Of a stretch of 32,204 nucleotides of DNA, positions 18,424 to 26,394 are shown one piece after another. The stretch spans positions 1 through 32,204 of the forward strand of contig JAGHVC010000186.1 in NCBI GenBank assembly GCA_018064505.1, given 5' to 3'. The notes below the pieces were generated by a model. It was not told where the DNA came from. It was given only the letters and a program-made list of their open reading frames with translations, and searched no databases. The stretch comes from Candidatus Minthosoma caballi (GTDB taxonomy: Bacteria; Bacteroidota; Bacteroidia; Bacteroidales; Bacteroidaceae). The position numbers and the translations under genes are program-made. The stretch's first letter is position 1. Every line of letters begins with the position of its first letter.

Positions 18424-20436
18424 ATGAAAAATATAATTAAGAAAATTTGCTTATTTGGTCTGTCTGCCCTGATGCTTGTCAGCTGTGAAGACATGTTCAC
18501 TGCCGACAACGAACTGGTGACAACCGACCTTACCCCACAGGATACACTGTATCAAGTCATGGGTATCGTAAAGCGCATGCAGAAAATTGCAACAAGCACT
18601 GTGCTCCTCGGTGAAGCTCGTGCCGACCTTGTTGACATCAACAAGCACACACCTTCTGACATCCGCGAACTTGCAGAGAACAATGTGTCTGAGACAAACG
18701 CTTACAACAACCCTGCTGACTACTATGCAGTCATCAACAACTGTAACATCTATCTCGCTTATGTAGATAGCTTGCTCAAGACTCATGGCGAATACTACTA
18801 CGAGAAGGAAATCATGGCTGTCAAGACATTCCGTGCATGGACTTATCTCGAACTTGCCAAGATTTATGGCCAGGTGCCACTCATCACCAAGCCTATCGAG
18901 TCATCTGATGTTGCCGAAGAACTTGTCAAGCAGACTAAGGTCGGCCTTGATGTCATCTGCGACACATTGATTAAAGACCTTGAAGGGTATGCATACATGA
19001 ACCTCAACGACGAACTTCTGCCTTCATACAATGCGAAGTTCCACGACCAGTCTTACTCCAACTTCTTCATCCCTGCACGCGTAATGCTTGCAGAACTCTA
19101 CCTCTGGAGAGGAAGCAAGACAGGTTCAAAGTCTGACTTCATCAATGCTGTCCGCATGTATCACGACTACTTCACATTCAGCAATGAGGAGCGTCCGACT
19201 GGTACAAACGATGTTTCATTCACAAATGTGAAGTTCACAACCATTGTATCTGCCTATGCTAGCAACTTCTCTTATGGCGAGCAAGTCACAGTCATCCCTA
19301 TGGACACCATCGGATTCTATGGCAACACCACAGACCTCCGCTCTGTGTTCTGCTCTGCTTACAAGAACGACTACTATGCACAGCTCAACCCTTCAAAGTT
19401 CATCAAGGAACTGTCACAGTCACAGAAGCACTGCTACTATCGTTACCTCGACGGTGTAGCCGACACACTCTATGCGCCAACTGACACCATCAAGAATCCA
19501 TTTGGAGCACTTGCAATCGGTGACCTCCGTCTTTATTCTATCTATGATGTTTCTGTTGTCAAGGACATCTATCATAGTAACTACAGCGAGCAGCGCCAGT
19601 ACATCGACAAGTACGAGGTGGTTGACGGACGCGATGATGTACGACTCTATTTCGTGCCACTCTTCCGTGTGCCTGTTCTCTACCTCCACATGGCAGAAGC
19701 ACTCAACCATGCTGGATTCCCTGAGACTGCATTCGTTGTTCTCAAGTACGGTATTTCGAACAAGAACCTCAACAAGTATGTCGGTGAGGATGAACTTGAA
19801 GGACTGTCTAAGATTCTCACTTACGGACTCCCTTCAACTGCCACTCAGACTACATTCCTCTACTGGGGCTCTGATCCTGACCTGTTCCTCACTCGTGACC
19901 TCAACTCTGCCACTGGTTCCTCCTCTTACGACATGATTGGTATCCACTCACTCGGTAGCGGTCACTCAGAGTACAATGCTTACTACGAACTCCCACGCAC
20001 TTCTGCTGCTTGGGCTGAGTACGATGCAGTAAAGGACACCATAGCAGTTCTGACTGATTCACTTGTCAAGATTGTGGCTGCTATGCCTGACTCAGAGACC
20101 GACCCAGAAGCATACAGCAATTGGTTTAACAACGAGTACGCTCCTGTTGCTGATCATCAATCTGTATTCGAATCACAGCTCCCTGCTCTTTGTGCAGCAG
20201 CAAAGGCTTCGGATAACTACGAGCAGTTTGTTGCCGACAAGATTCTCGATGAAGAAGCACTCGAAGGCATGTTCGAAGGTCATCGTTTCTACGACCTCAT
20301 GCGCTACGCTATGTACTACAACAAGCCTGACTTCATTGCAGAACAAGTTGCAAAGCGCCGTGGTGCTACTGAGACTTATGCTCCAGCAGACAACCTCCGT
20401 GGTGGCAACTGGTACATTCCACTTCGCTCACGCTAA
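18424..20436 (+). CDS. SusD/RagB-family nutrient-binding lipoprotein (second pair)
   Basis: From ATG 18424 the protein has 670 residues. This start is chosen over ATG 18409 because GGAGG at 18411-18415 lies 8 nt upstream, and because it begins directly with a lipoprotein signal (MKNIIKKICLFGLSALMLVSC, lipid Cys21, then EDMF). SusD hallmarks are the core helices (IMAVKTFRAWTYLELAKIYGQVPL, ARVMLAELYLWRGS) and a C-terminal LEGMFEGHRFYDLMRYAMY. A stretch at about 540-600 rich in D, E and A may be a surface loop insertion. It is the last gene of the PUL run and is followed by a strong inverted repeat. Confidence 0.93.
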   Translation: MKNIIKKICLFGLSALMLVSCEDMFTADNELVTTDLTPQDTLYQVMGIVKRMQKIATSTVLLGEARADLVDINKHTPSDIRELAENNVSETNAYNNPADYYAVINNCNIYLAYVDSLLKTHGEYYYEKEIMAVKTFRAWTYLELAKIYGQVPLITKPIESSDVAEELVKQTKVGLDVICDTLIKDLEGYAYMNLNDELLPSYNAKFHDQSYSNFFIPARVMLAELYLWRGSKTGSKSDFINAVRMYHDYFTFSNEERPTGTNDVSFTNVKFTTIVSAYASNFSYGEQVTVIPMDTIGFYGNTTDLRSVFCSAYKNDYYAQLNPSKFIKELSQSQKHCYYRYLDGVADTLYAPTDTIKNPFGALAIGDLRLYSIYDVSVVKDIYHSNYSEQRQYIDKYEVVDGRDDVRLYFVPLFRVPVLYLHMAEALNHAGFPETAFVVLKYGISNKNLNKYVGEDELEGLSKILTYGLPSTATQTTFLYWGSDPDLFLTRDLNSATGSSSYDMIGIHSLGSGHSEYNAYYELPRTSAAWAEYDAVKDTIAVLTDSLVKIVAAMPDSETDPEAYSNWFNNEYAPVADHQSVFESQLPALCAAAKASDNYEQFVADKILDEEALEGMFEGHRFYDLMRYAMYYNKPDFIAEQVAKRRGATETYAPADNLRGGNWYIPLRSR

Positions 20437-20481
20437 ACGCTCATCATGGCAGACACCGTCTGCCTGAACATACATTAAGCC

Positions 20482-20515
20482 CAACGCGCCGACACATCAC
20501 CGTGCCGGCGCGTTG
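20482..20515 (+). terminator. Strong GC-rich inverted repeat at the end of the PUL
   Basis: CAACGCGCCG (20482-20491) and CGGCGCGTTG (20506-20515) are perfect 10-bp arms around a 14-nt loop that itself contains CAC/GTG. It lies 45 nt after the susD stop. No simple T-run follows; instead a pyrimidine-rich decamer tract begins. It is probably the operon's termination or mRNA 3'-end structure. Confidence 0.65.
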
Positions 20516-20530
20516 TCGTCTTCTGGCGGC

Positions 20531-20630
20531 TCTATCCCTTTCTTCACCCCTTTCTACCTCTCTTTACCCTTCTTCACTTTTCTTCACCTCTCTTTGCCCC
20601 TCTCTACCTTTCTTTCCCTTCCTTTCCCAT
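20531..20630 (+). repeat. Ten-unit tandem decamer, almost pure pyrimidine
   Basis: The tract reads as ten degenerate 10-nt units with consensus TCTTYACCYY. A single purine recurs at an exact 10-nt period (20546, 20556, 20566, 20576, 20586, 20596 as G, 20606) and is lost in the unit at 20611-20620. The rest is C and T. The unit length is not a multiple of three, so a coding origin is unlikely. It lies between the PUL terminator-like repeat and the purU promoter. Function is unknown. Confidence 0.8.
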
Positions 20631-20692
20631 CAATTTTCCCGCTTGCAATTCAAATAATGCGACTTGCATGTCGCTATTACCACATTTTTTCG

Positions 20693-20700
20693 TAACTTTG
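20693..20700 (+). promoter_or_regulatory. Promoter -7 element of purU
   Basis: TAACTTTG matches the Bacteroidetes TAnnTTTG element, about 49 nt before the purU ATG. The -33 region is only a weak match, so the call relies on the -7 motif and its position in the intergenic gap. Confidence 0.5.
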
Positions 20701-20748
20701 TCCCAAATTTGGTGAATTGTACACTTACACATAATAAAAAACAAGGAA

Positions 20749-21618
20749 ATGACAGTGAAACCAACAGCCATCATATTGCTGCATTGCCCTGACCGGCAGG
20801 GTATCATCACCGACATCACGAAGTTCATCACCGACAATCGTGGCAACATCGTCTATCTCGATCAGTATGTCGATACCATCGAGCGCCGCCTGTTCATGCG
20901 CATTGAGTGGGAACTCGAAGGATTCCTCATTCCCCGCGACAAAATCAAGGAGTTCGTTAGCACCATGTTCGTCGAACGCTACGAACTGCAATTCAATATC
21001 TATTTCAGCGACATCAAGCCTCGCATGGCATTGTTCGTGAGCAAGATGAACCACTGCATCTACGACATACTTGCCCGTTACAAGGCAGGCGAGTGGAACA
21101 TCGACATCCCTTGCATCATCAGCAATCACGAAGACCTGCGCTATGTGGCTGAACAGTTCAACATCCCTTACTATGTGTGGTCGATTAACAAGGACCACTC
21201 CAACCAGGAAGAAGTGGAGCGTGCTGAAATGGAACTGATGAAGAAGGAAAACATCACCTTCCTTGTGCTGGCACGCTATATGCAGATTCTCAGCGACGAG
21301 ATGATTGAGGCATACCCTAACCACATCATCAACATCCACCACTCATTCCTGCCTGCATTCATCGGGGCACGCCCTTACGACCAGGCATACGAGCGCGGTG
21401 TGAAAATCATCGGTGCCACCAGCCACTATGTCACAGCCGAACTCGATGCCGGACCAATCATCGAGCAGGATGTGGTGCGCATCACACACAAGGACACTCC
21501 CGACAGCCTGAAACTGAAAGGCAAGGACCTCGAGAAGATTGTGCTCAGCCGTGCTGTCACCAAGCACATCCAGCGCAAGATTCTTACATATAAGAACAAG
21601 ACAGTGATATTTAGTTAA
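20749..21618 (+). CDS. purU: Formyltetrahydrofolate deformylase
   Basis: The protein has 289 residues, the normal length for PurU. It hydrolyses 10-formyl-tetrahydrofolate to formate and tetrahydrofolate in the cytoplasm, balancing one-carbon pools and supplying formate for purine synthesis. Residues 1-85 are an ACT-type regulatory domain (AIILLHCPDRQGIITDITKF, NIVYLDQYVD). Residues about 88-289 are the formyltransferase-fold catalytic domain. The catalytic Asn/His pair is seen as N195 and H197 in INIHHSFLPAF, and the catalytic Asp as D233 in ELDAGPIIEQD. HSFLPAFIGARPYDQAYERGVKIIGATSHYV is nearly diagnostic of the family. It stands apart from the PUL, with its own promoter element. Confidence 0.96.
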   Translation: MTVKPTAIILLHCPDRQGIITDITKFITDNRGNIVYLDQYVDTIERRLFMRIEWELEGFLIPRDKIKEFVSTMFVERYELQFNIYFSDIKPRMALFVSKMNHCIYDILARYKAGEWNIDIPCIISNHEDLRYVAEQFNIPYYVWSINKDHSNQEEVERAEMELMKKENITFLVLARYMQILSDEMIEAYPNHIINIHHSFLPAFIGARPYDQAYERGVKIIGATSHYVTAELDAGPIIEQDVVRITHKDTPDSLKLKGKDLEKIVLSRAVTKHIQRKILTYKNKTVIFS

Positions 21619-21708
21619 CGGTGCAGTCCGACTCAATCCAACCCCCACCGACTTCGACACATATCTGTCAACCATAAACAAAACTGAACACCCCCACCAC
21701 CGAAAGCG

Positions 21709-22383
21709 ATGAAGTCTCTTGTAATGTTTGATATGGACGGCGTGCTGTTCGACTCCATGCCATACCACGCCAGCAGCTGGCACCGTGCCATGGCTGACTT
21801 TGGGCTTGACCTCCCCGAGGCTGAGGCTTTCATGCATGAAGGACGCACTGGCAAGGGGACAATCAACATTGTCACCCAGCGCCAACTGGGCCGTGCTGCC
21901 GACGATGCCGAATGTCAGCGCATATATGAACGCAAGAGCCAGTACTTTAATCAGTTTCCAAAGCCACAGCGTATGCCGGGTGCTATCGAGGCTGTACAGG
22001 CTGTGCGCGAGTGTGGCATCACTCCAATCATTGTCACGGGGTCGGGACAGTTGTCACTGCTCGAACGCATCGAGCAGAACTTCCCTGGACTCTTCCGCCA
22101 CGAATGGATGGTGTGTGCCAAGGATGTGAAGTTTGGCAAACCCAATCCCGAACCCTATCTCATGGGACTGAAAAAGGCGGGTGTCACCTGCGACCAGGCC
22201 ATCGTCGTCGAGAATGCTCCACTGGGCATTGAGGCAGGACATGCCGCTGGATGTTTCGTCGTGGCGGTTAACACCGGACCGCTCCCCGACAAGGTGCTGC
22301 TCGACAGCGGTGCCGACATACTCTTCCATTCGATGGCAGAACTCAGTCAGCACATCAAGCCGCTGCTGACGGCATCCGAATAA
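21709..22383 (+). CDS. HAD-superfamily hydrolase, beta-phosphoglucomutase-like
   Basis: The protein has 224 residues. All HAD motifs are visible: motif I MFDMDGVLFDS (D8 nucleophile, D10), motif II VTGS, motif III lysine in KFGKPNPEPY, and motif IV VVENAPLGIEAG. The helical cap between about residues 15 and 85 (MPYHASSWHRAMADFGLDL, GRTGKGTIN) places it in the beta-phosphoglucomutase/phosphatase-like subgroup. It is a cytoplasmic sugar-phosphate phosphatase or mutase, and the precise substrate cannot be read from sequence. It lies 90 nt after purU behind a C-rich leader and may be cotranscribed with it. Confidence 0.88.
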   Translation: MKSLVMFDMDGVLFDSMPYHASSWHRAMADFGLDLPEAEAFMHEGRTGKGTINIVTQRQLGRAADDAECQRIYERKSQYFNQFPKPQRMPGAIEAVQAVRECGITPIIVTGSGQLSLLERIEQNFPGLFRHEWMVCAKDVKFGKPNPEPYLMGLKKAGVTCDQAIVVENAPLGIEAGHAAGCFVVAVNTGPLPDKVLLDSGADILFHSMAELSQHIKPLLTASE

Positions 22384-22416
22384 AGTTTTACCCCTCTTTT
22401 CATCCCCCAACCGCAA

Positions 22417-22653
22417 ATGCGAAGAATCAACAAATCCGTATGGCTTCCCGCTGCTTTGCTTATGGCAGGCGCTGCATTCTACATCTACGACGGTGTGGAG
22501 TACAACTCGTGGATGCACAATCTGCCGATGATGGTGGTTGACGTCCTTATAGTGCTTGCCCTGCTGTGGGCACTGCGCAAGAAGGAGCAGATGGCTCGCC
22601 GGCGTGAAGAGTCGTACCAGGCGAACGAAATCAGTGAAAGTAACAAACAGTAA
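22417..22653 (+). CDS. Small two-helix membrane protein, unknown function
   Basis: The protein has 78 residues. Two hydrophobic segments, at about 9-24 (LPAALLMAGAAFYIYD) and 35-53 (LPMMVVDVLIVLALLWAL), are separated by a short polar loop. A charged tail of about 25 residues follows (RKKEQMARRREESYQANE). The positive-inside rule puts both ends in the cytoplasm. I do not recognise a family. It is spaced 33 nt after the HAD gene and 36 nt before the next gene, which supports a real coding unit. Confidence 0.65.
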   Translation: MRRINKSVWLPAALLMAGAAFYIYDGVEYNSWMHNLPMMVVDVLIVLALLWALRKKEQMARRREESYQANEISESNKQ

Positions 22654-22689
22654 AATAAATAGTGAGTAATAACTAAAACCTTAATCGAA

Positions 22690-23172
22690 ATGAAAAAAGT
22701 ATTATTGACATTAGTACTTGCCCTGACCATGATTCAGGGCGCATCAGCTCAGTTTGAGCAGGGAAAGAAATATGTAGGTGCATCACTTACCGGACTCAAC
22801 CTTTCATTCAGCGACATGAAGGACTTCGCCTTCGGTCTTGATGCCAATGCAGGTTATTTCATCGAGCGCGACCTCATGCTGGTCGGCAACTTTGGCGTTG
22901 ACACTTCCAACGGCAATCTCAACGAGTTCACCCTCGGAGCAAAGGCACGCTACTATCTCGAGCAGAACGGACTCTACCTCGCAGGAGGTTTGCAGTATCG
23001 TCACTTCTTCTCAAGCAGCAACGACCTCCAGCTCACACCTGAGGTTGGCTACTGCTATTTCCTCAACCGCTACATCACAGTCGAGCCAGCAATCTATTTC
23101 GACCTCAGCCTCACCGATTTCTCACACAAGAGCGAATTCGGATTGAAGTGCGGCATCGGCATCTACTTCTAA
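22690..23172 (+). CDS. Small outer-membrane beta-barrel protein
   Basis: The protein has 160 residues. The signal peptide MKKVLLTLVLALTMIQGASA ends before QFEQGKKYVG. The rest alternates hydrophobic and polar residues in about eight strands (YVGASLTGLNLSFSD, FAFGLDANAGYF, MLVGNFGVDT, FTLGAKARYYL, LYLAGGLQYRHFF, PEVGYCYFL, VEPAIYFDLSL, EFGLKCGIGIYF). It ends in a phenylalanine as expected for BAM-assembled proteins. This fits the OmpA/OmpX-like barrel group (PF13505 type). No periplasmic domain is present. Function is probably structural or membrane-integrity related. Confidence 0.85.
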   Translation: MKKVLLTLVLALTMIQGASAQFEQGKKYVGASLTGLNLSFSDMKDFAFGLDANAGYFIERDLMLVGNFGVDTSNGNLNEFTLGAKARYYLEQNGLYLAGGLQYRHFFSSSNDLQLTPEVGYCYFLNRYITVEPAIYFDLSLTDFSHKSEFGLKCGIGIYF

Positions 23173-23233
23173 ACCGTGCAAGGCAGCGCAGTCTTCCCGA
23201 CTGTGCGAATGCCATGAACCGAAAAAAAAAGTC

Positions 23234-23280
23234 AACACTCCCCACAATGTGTCAGTAATGCATTGTGAGGAGTGTTTTGT
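23234..23280. terminator. Bidirectional-looking intrinsic terminator
   Basis: Arms 23234-23249 and 23261-23276 form a 16-bp stem with one C-A mismatch (23242/23268) and an 11-nt loop. TTTTGTTTT follows on the + strand. An A-run (23222-23230) before the stem would act as the T-tract on the other strand. It ends the barrel-protein transcript before the GH51 promoter. Confidence 0.85.
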
Positions 23281-23331
23281 TTTACGGAAGATTGTAAAAA
23301 TGTGTGTATAAAGCGCATTTTGCATTCATTT

Positions 23332-23363
23332 GTTGTTTATTCCAAAAATAATTCATACATTTG
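23332..23363 (+). promoter_or_regulatory. Promoter of the GH51 gene
   Basis: GTTG at 23332-23335 and TACATTTG at 23356-23363 are 20 nt apart, matching the Bacteroidetes promoter layout. The leader that follows up to 23412 is A-rich and G-poor (AACCAATAAACAAATAACTA). This gives the arabinofuranosidase its own transcription unit, separate from the PUL operon. Confidence 0.65.
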
Positions 23364-23412
23364 TAGCATCAAACGAAAGTATCAACCAATAAACAAATAA
23401 CTAAACAAGATT

Positions 23413-25428
23413 ATGACTAACAACTCATTCCTTAATGCCCGTGGCAGCCGGTTCGCAGCCATGGCATTGATGCTTGCAGGCTCAATGAGCATTTCTGCCC
23501 AGAAGGCAATGAAAGCACCCGAAGGTGGCAAGCAAATCAGCGACAAACTCTTAGGTATCTTCTTCGAGGACATCAGTTCGTCAGCCGATGGAGGTCTCTG
23601 TGCTGAACTCATCCAGAACGGTTCGTTCGAATACAGTCCCGCAGAGCGCGACGGATGGGGCCCTGGCACATCATGGTCAGTGTCACGCCCAGGCCACTCA
23701 CTCGGACTTCTGGAAGTGAAGCAGCAGGACCCAATTCACCCAAACAACCCTAACTACATGCGCCTGAATGTAGAGCGCACACGCGAATTCTACGACTACA
23801 AGGGATGGCGCGGATTTGGTCTGCAAAACGCAGGTTTCGACGGCATCAGCATCAAGGCTGGCGCTAAGTACAACTTCTCAGTGTTCCTCCGCGATGTAGA
23901 AGGCACTGGCAAGAAGGTGCGCGTGTCACTCGTCAAGCAGCAGGGCTGGAACGAGCAGGTATTTGCCGACACCACATTCACTACCAACTCAAAGAACTGG
24001 AAGAAGTATGCCACTGAACTCACTGCCAATGCCGACTGCAAGGACGCACAGCTCCGTATGCTCATCCTCGACACTGGTACAGTCGATGTCGATATGGTTT
24101 CACTCATCCCACAGGACACTTACAAGGGACACGGCATGCGCCCTGACCTCGCTGAGGCACTTGCTGCACTCCATCCAAAGTTCATGCGCTTCCCAGGTGG
24201 ATGCGTCGTACACGGAGGTGGCGACGGATTCTGGGACACTTACCGCTGGAAGAACACCATCGGTCCGAAGGAACAGCGCAAGGCACTCAAAAACACATGG
24301 GGCTACCACCAGTCATACGGCATCGGTTACTTCGAGTATTTCCAGTTCTGTGAAGACCTCGGCATGGAACCACTTCCAATCCTTCCTTGCGGTGTCAACT
24401 GCCAGGGTACAAACGGCGGCTGGAGCCTCACTGGCAAGAGAGGCCAGGACTGGGTGCCAATGTCTGAAATGGACGAATGGGTTGACGAAGCACTCGACCT
24501 CATCGAATGGGCAAACGGCGACAAGAACACCAAGTGGGGACGCCTCCGCGCAGAAGCTGGTCACCCAGAACCATTCAACCTCAAGTATCTCGGACTCGGC
24601 AACGAGGAACTCATCTCAGAAGAATTCATCGAGCGATTCAAGTACATCTACGAACGCGTGACAAAGGCTCATCCTGAAATCATCATCGTCGGTACAGCAG
24701 GTCCAGGCAGCCACTCTGACAACCCTGACTACATCAACGGATGGAAACTCGCTGAGGAAATCGGCCTGCCAATCATCGACGAGCACTACTACGAGCCACG
24801 CACATACTTCCAGGAGAAGCGTCAGTACGACAGCTACCCACGCGACCGCAAGACCAAGGTCTATCTTGGTGAATATGCTGCAAAGGACAAGAAACTCATC
24901 GACGCTCTCTCAGAGGCACTCTATCTGATTCATGTTGAACGCAACGCCGACATTGTCGAAATGACCTCTTATGCACCTCTCTTCGCACGCAAGGGCGCTA
25001 CAAACTGGGATCCAGACCTCATCTACTTCGACAACGACAAGGTCTATCCAACATGCAGCTACTATGTACAGCAGATGTTCGGTCTTTCTGCCGGACAGTA
25101 CTACTATGGCGACTGCATCAAGTTCAACGAAGCCGATGCCAAGAACAACCTTCTCGAACAGTCAGCAGTGCTCAACACACAGAAGCGTGAACTCTACCTC
25201 AAGGTGGCAAACGCATCCGACCATGCAACTACTGTTGACCTCGACCTCGCTCGTTTCAAGAGCATGAAGGGCGTTGCCAATGTCACTACCATCAGCGGAC
25301 AGCCTAACGACGAGAACAACTATGACCAGCAGCCAATCGCACCGGTCAACGAAACTGTCAAGGTCAAGAAGCAGATGAAGCTTGATGTCAAGCCATATTC
25401 ATTCACAATGTTGACAATCAAGTTGTAA
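23413..25428 (+). CDS. Secreted GH51 alpha-L-arabinofuranosidase
   Basis: The protein has 671 residues, with a signal peptide ending at SISAQ (about residue 29). Residues about 35-235 include LLGIFFEDISSSADGGLCAELIQNGSFE, characteristic of the extended GH51 form, and a CBM4/9-like beta-sandwich (YNFSVFLRDVEGTGKKVRV). The TIM barrel spans about 240-560 with FMRFPGGCVVHGG, acid/base E398 in YLGLGNEEL and nucleophile E487 in YLGEYA. A C-terminal beta-sandwich finishes with PYSFTMLTIKL. It releases terminal arabinofuranose from arabinoxylan or arabinan oligosaccharides, probably in the periplasm or at the cell envelope. It complements the GH30-GH43 enzyme about 20 kb upstream, although three or four unrelated genes lie between. 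Confidence 0.95.
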   Translation: MTNNSFLNARGSRFAAMALMLAGSMSISAQKAMKAPEGGKQISDKLLGIFFEDISSSADGGLCAELIQNGSFEYSPAERDGWGPGTSWSVSRPGHSLGLLEVKQQDPIHPNNPNYMRLNVERTREFYDYKGWRGFGLQNAGFDGISIKAGAKYNFSVFLRDVEGTGKKVRVSLVKQQGWNEQVFADTTFTTNSKNWKKYATELTANADCKDAQLRMLILDTGTVDVDMVSLIPQDTYKGHGMRPDLAEALAALHPKFMRFPGGCVVHGGGDGFWDTYRWKNTIGPKEQRKALKNTWGYHQSYGIGYFEYFQFCEDLGMEPLPILPCGVNCQGTNGGWSLTGKRGQDWVPMSEMDEWVDEALDLIEWANGDKNTKWGRLRAEAGHPEPFNLKYLGLGNEELISEEFIERFKYIYERVTKAHPEIIIVGTAGPGSHSDNPDYINGWKLAEEIGLPIIDEHYYEPRTYFQEKRQYDSYPRDRKTKVYLGEYAAKDKKLIDALSEALYLIHVERNADIVEMTSYAPLFARKGATNWDPDLIYFDNDKVYPTCSYYVQQMFGLSAGQYYYGDCIKFNEADAKNNLLEQSAVLNTQKRELYLKVANASDHATTVDLDLARFKSMKGVANVTTISGQPNDENNYDQQPIAPVNETVKVKKQMKLDVKPYSFTMLTIKL

Positions 25429-25472
25429 GACAGTAAGGTGAATCCATAGACACCACCTTAACCATATATATG

Positions 25473-25512
25473 AATAAAGGCTGGAACTTCCCTGTTCCAG
25501 CCTTTATTTTGG
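25473..25512 (+). terminator. Intrinsic terminator of the GH51 gene
   Basis: Arms 25473-25487 and 25494-25508 form a perfect 15-bp stem (core AAAGGCTGGAAC / GTTCCAGCCTTT) around a TTCCCT loop and run into TTTT. The stem lies 45 nt after the stop codon. Confidence 0.92.
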
Positions 25513-25533
25513 TTTCATCTATCCACCCCCGCC

Positions 25534-25752
25534 TTAAACCCAAATCGTCCATTAGACTGTTACACGCTAACAGGCCTTCTTTTTGTCATCTGTCTTGTCG
25601 CTTTTCAGTTACAATGGTACCCCATTGCGCCCTCAAATCGACAATACATCTGTTCAAAAAACTCCGTTGTCGGCATAAACGCCGAGTTGTCGCAAACCTC
25701 ATGACATTCAGTCATTCGGTCATCATAACGCTAATGAACGATTTGGGTTAAA
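25534..25752. repeat. 219-bp segment bounded by 22-nt inverted repeats
   Basis: The left end 25534-25555 and right end 25731-25752 are inverted repeats identical at 20 of 22 positions; the shared core is AACCCAAATCG. TTAA occurs at or next to both outer ends (25534-25537, 25748-25751). The interior holds a small palindrome (CAATGG-TACC-CCATTG, near 25615), a CGGC/GCCG hairpin near 25671-25684 and repeated GTTGTCG, but no convincing gene. The form fits a miniature inverted-repeat element or a degenerate mobile remnant. An integron attC site is less likely because of length and lack of internal palindromy. Confidence 0.6.
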
Positions 25753-25905
25753 CGGGACTCCATCACTCCAAATTCCGGATGAACCTATTTACCTTCCACC
25801 TGATTATCTAACAATCGTGGGAATGCTCCCATCAAACATTTTTGAGTTGCCTTTGAAAGGCTCTTTCTTTGATTATCATCCCAAGTGCAACACCTTGGAT
25901 AATAT
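25753..25905. other. Non-coding gap with two small hairpins
   Basis: No gene seen. TGGGA-ATGC-TCCCA (25818-25831) and GCCTT-TGA-AAGGC (25849-25861) are short stems downstream of the minus-strand gene ending at 25906. They could contribute to its 3' end, but neither has a T-tract on that strand. Confidence 0.3.
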
Positions 25906-26316
25906 TTACTTGCAAGAAGTGCATTTGCTTATCTCCATCACAAACTCTCGTGGCAGAATGACATTTTCCATAGTGACAGCATCAGCAAACAGTGGACCGA
26001 TTTCTTCTATGGTGAATCCTGCTATGCCACAGGCAATCTTGGTGACATAGAATTTCAGTTCGGGATGAGCCTTGGCACATTCTATGAAGTTCTGCACTTT
26101 TCCTGCGATGTAATCCACTCCACCCTCCATAGTTGGCAGAGCATAGCATTGGCCAGTCAGGCCTTCGCCCACTCCCATCACTGCGCCAAACTTCAAATTA
26201 GCGACACGGGCAGCTCCACCTCCATGCATGCCATGTATGTTGCTGCCAAACACAAAAATCTCGTTTTCTTTCAGTTCTGTAATGAACTCTGGTGTGTATT
26301 CCCTGTTGTATGTCAT
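25906..26316 (-). CDS. Small macro-like protein (phage/mobile-associated family)
   Basis: The protein has 136 residues. The signature FVFGSNIHGMHGGGAARVANLKFGAVMGVGEGLTGQCYALPT, then FYVTKIACGIAGFTIEEIGPLF, matches from memory a widespread small family (A1S_2505-type phage non-structural proteins). That family has a macro-domain-like fold, which in relatives binds ADP-ribose or related nucleotides. The glycine-rich GGGAA and GVGEGL loops are the likely ligand-contacting segments, and CGIAG is the second conserved loop. Biochemical function is not established. A short Cys-containing tail (SKCTSCK) is present. It is transcribed separately from the GNAT gene, with a -7 element at 26342-26349. 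Confidence 0.75.
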   Translation of the reverse strand: MTYNREYTPEFITELKENEIFVFGSNIHGMHGGGAARVANLKFGAVMGVGEGLTGQCYALPTMEGGVDYIAGKVQNFIECAKAHPELKFYVTKIACGIAGFTIEEIGPLFADAVTMENVILPREFVMEISKCTSCK

Positions 26317-26341
26317 AAATCTATATCGTCAATGTTTGCTG

Positions 26342-26349
26342 CAAATTTA
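26342..26349 (-). promoter_or_regulatory. Promoter -7 element of the macro-like gene
   Basis: On the minus strand this reads TAAATTTG, a TAnnTTTG match, about 25 nt before the ATG at 26316. No strong TTTG -33 element is seen at the expected distance. Confidence 0.45.
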
Positions 26350-26394
26350 CTAAAAACAAATGAAACAAGTGCAGAGAAGAACCAAAAACTGGTG

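Noticed and set aside
20513-20695. 60-codon plus-strand frame (SLPFFTFLHLSLP-type product)
   Set aside because: It is a read-through of the non-triplet decamer repeat, and the 10-nt unit gives an artificial Leu/Phe/Ser/Pro peptide.
20725-21342. 205-codon minus-strand frame opposite purU
   Set aside because: It is antisense to a certain gene in a frame shaped by purU codon bias, with no recognisable protein family.
25470-25751. 93-codon plus-strand frame after GH51
   Set aside because: It starts inside the GH51 terminator stem and ends in the right inverted repeat; no signal, motif or leader supports it.
25534-25752. Integron attC site
   Set aside because: GTTAAAC at the right end fits the core site, but the left core does not match, the length is large, and the interior lacks the required palindromic pairing.
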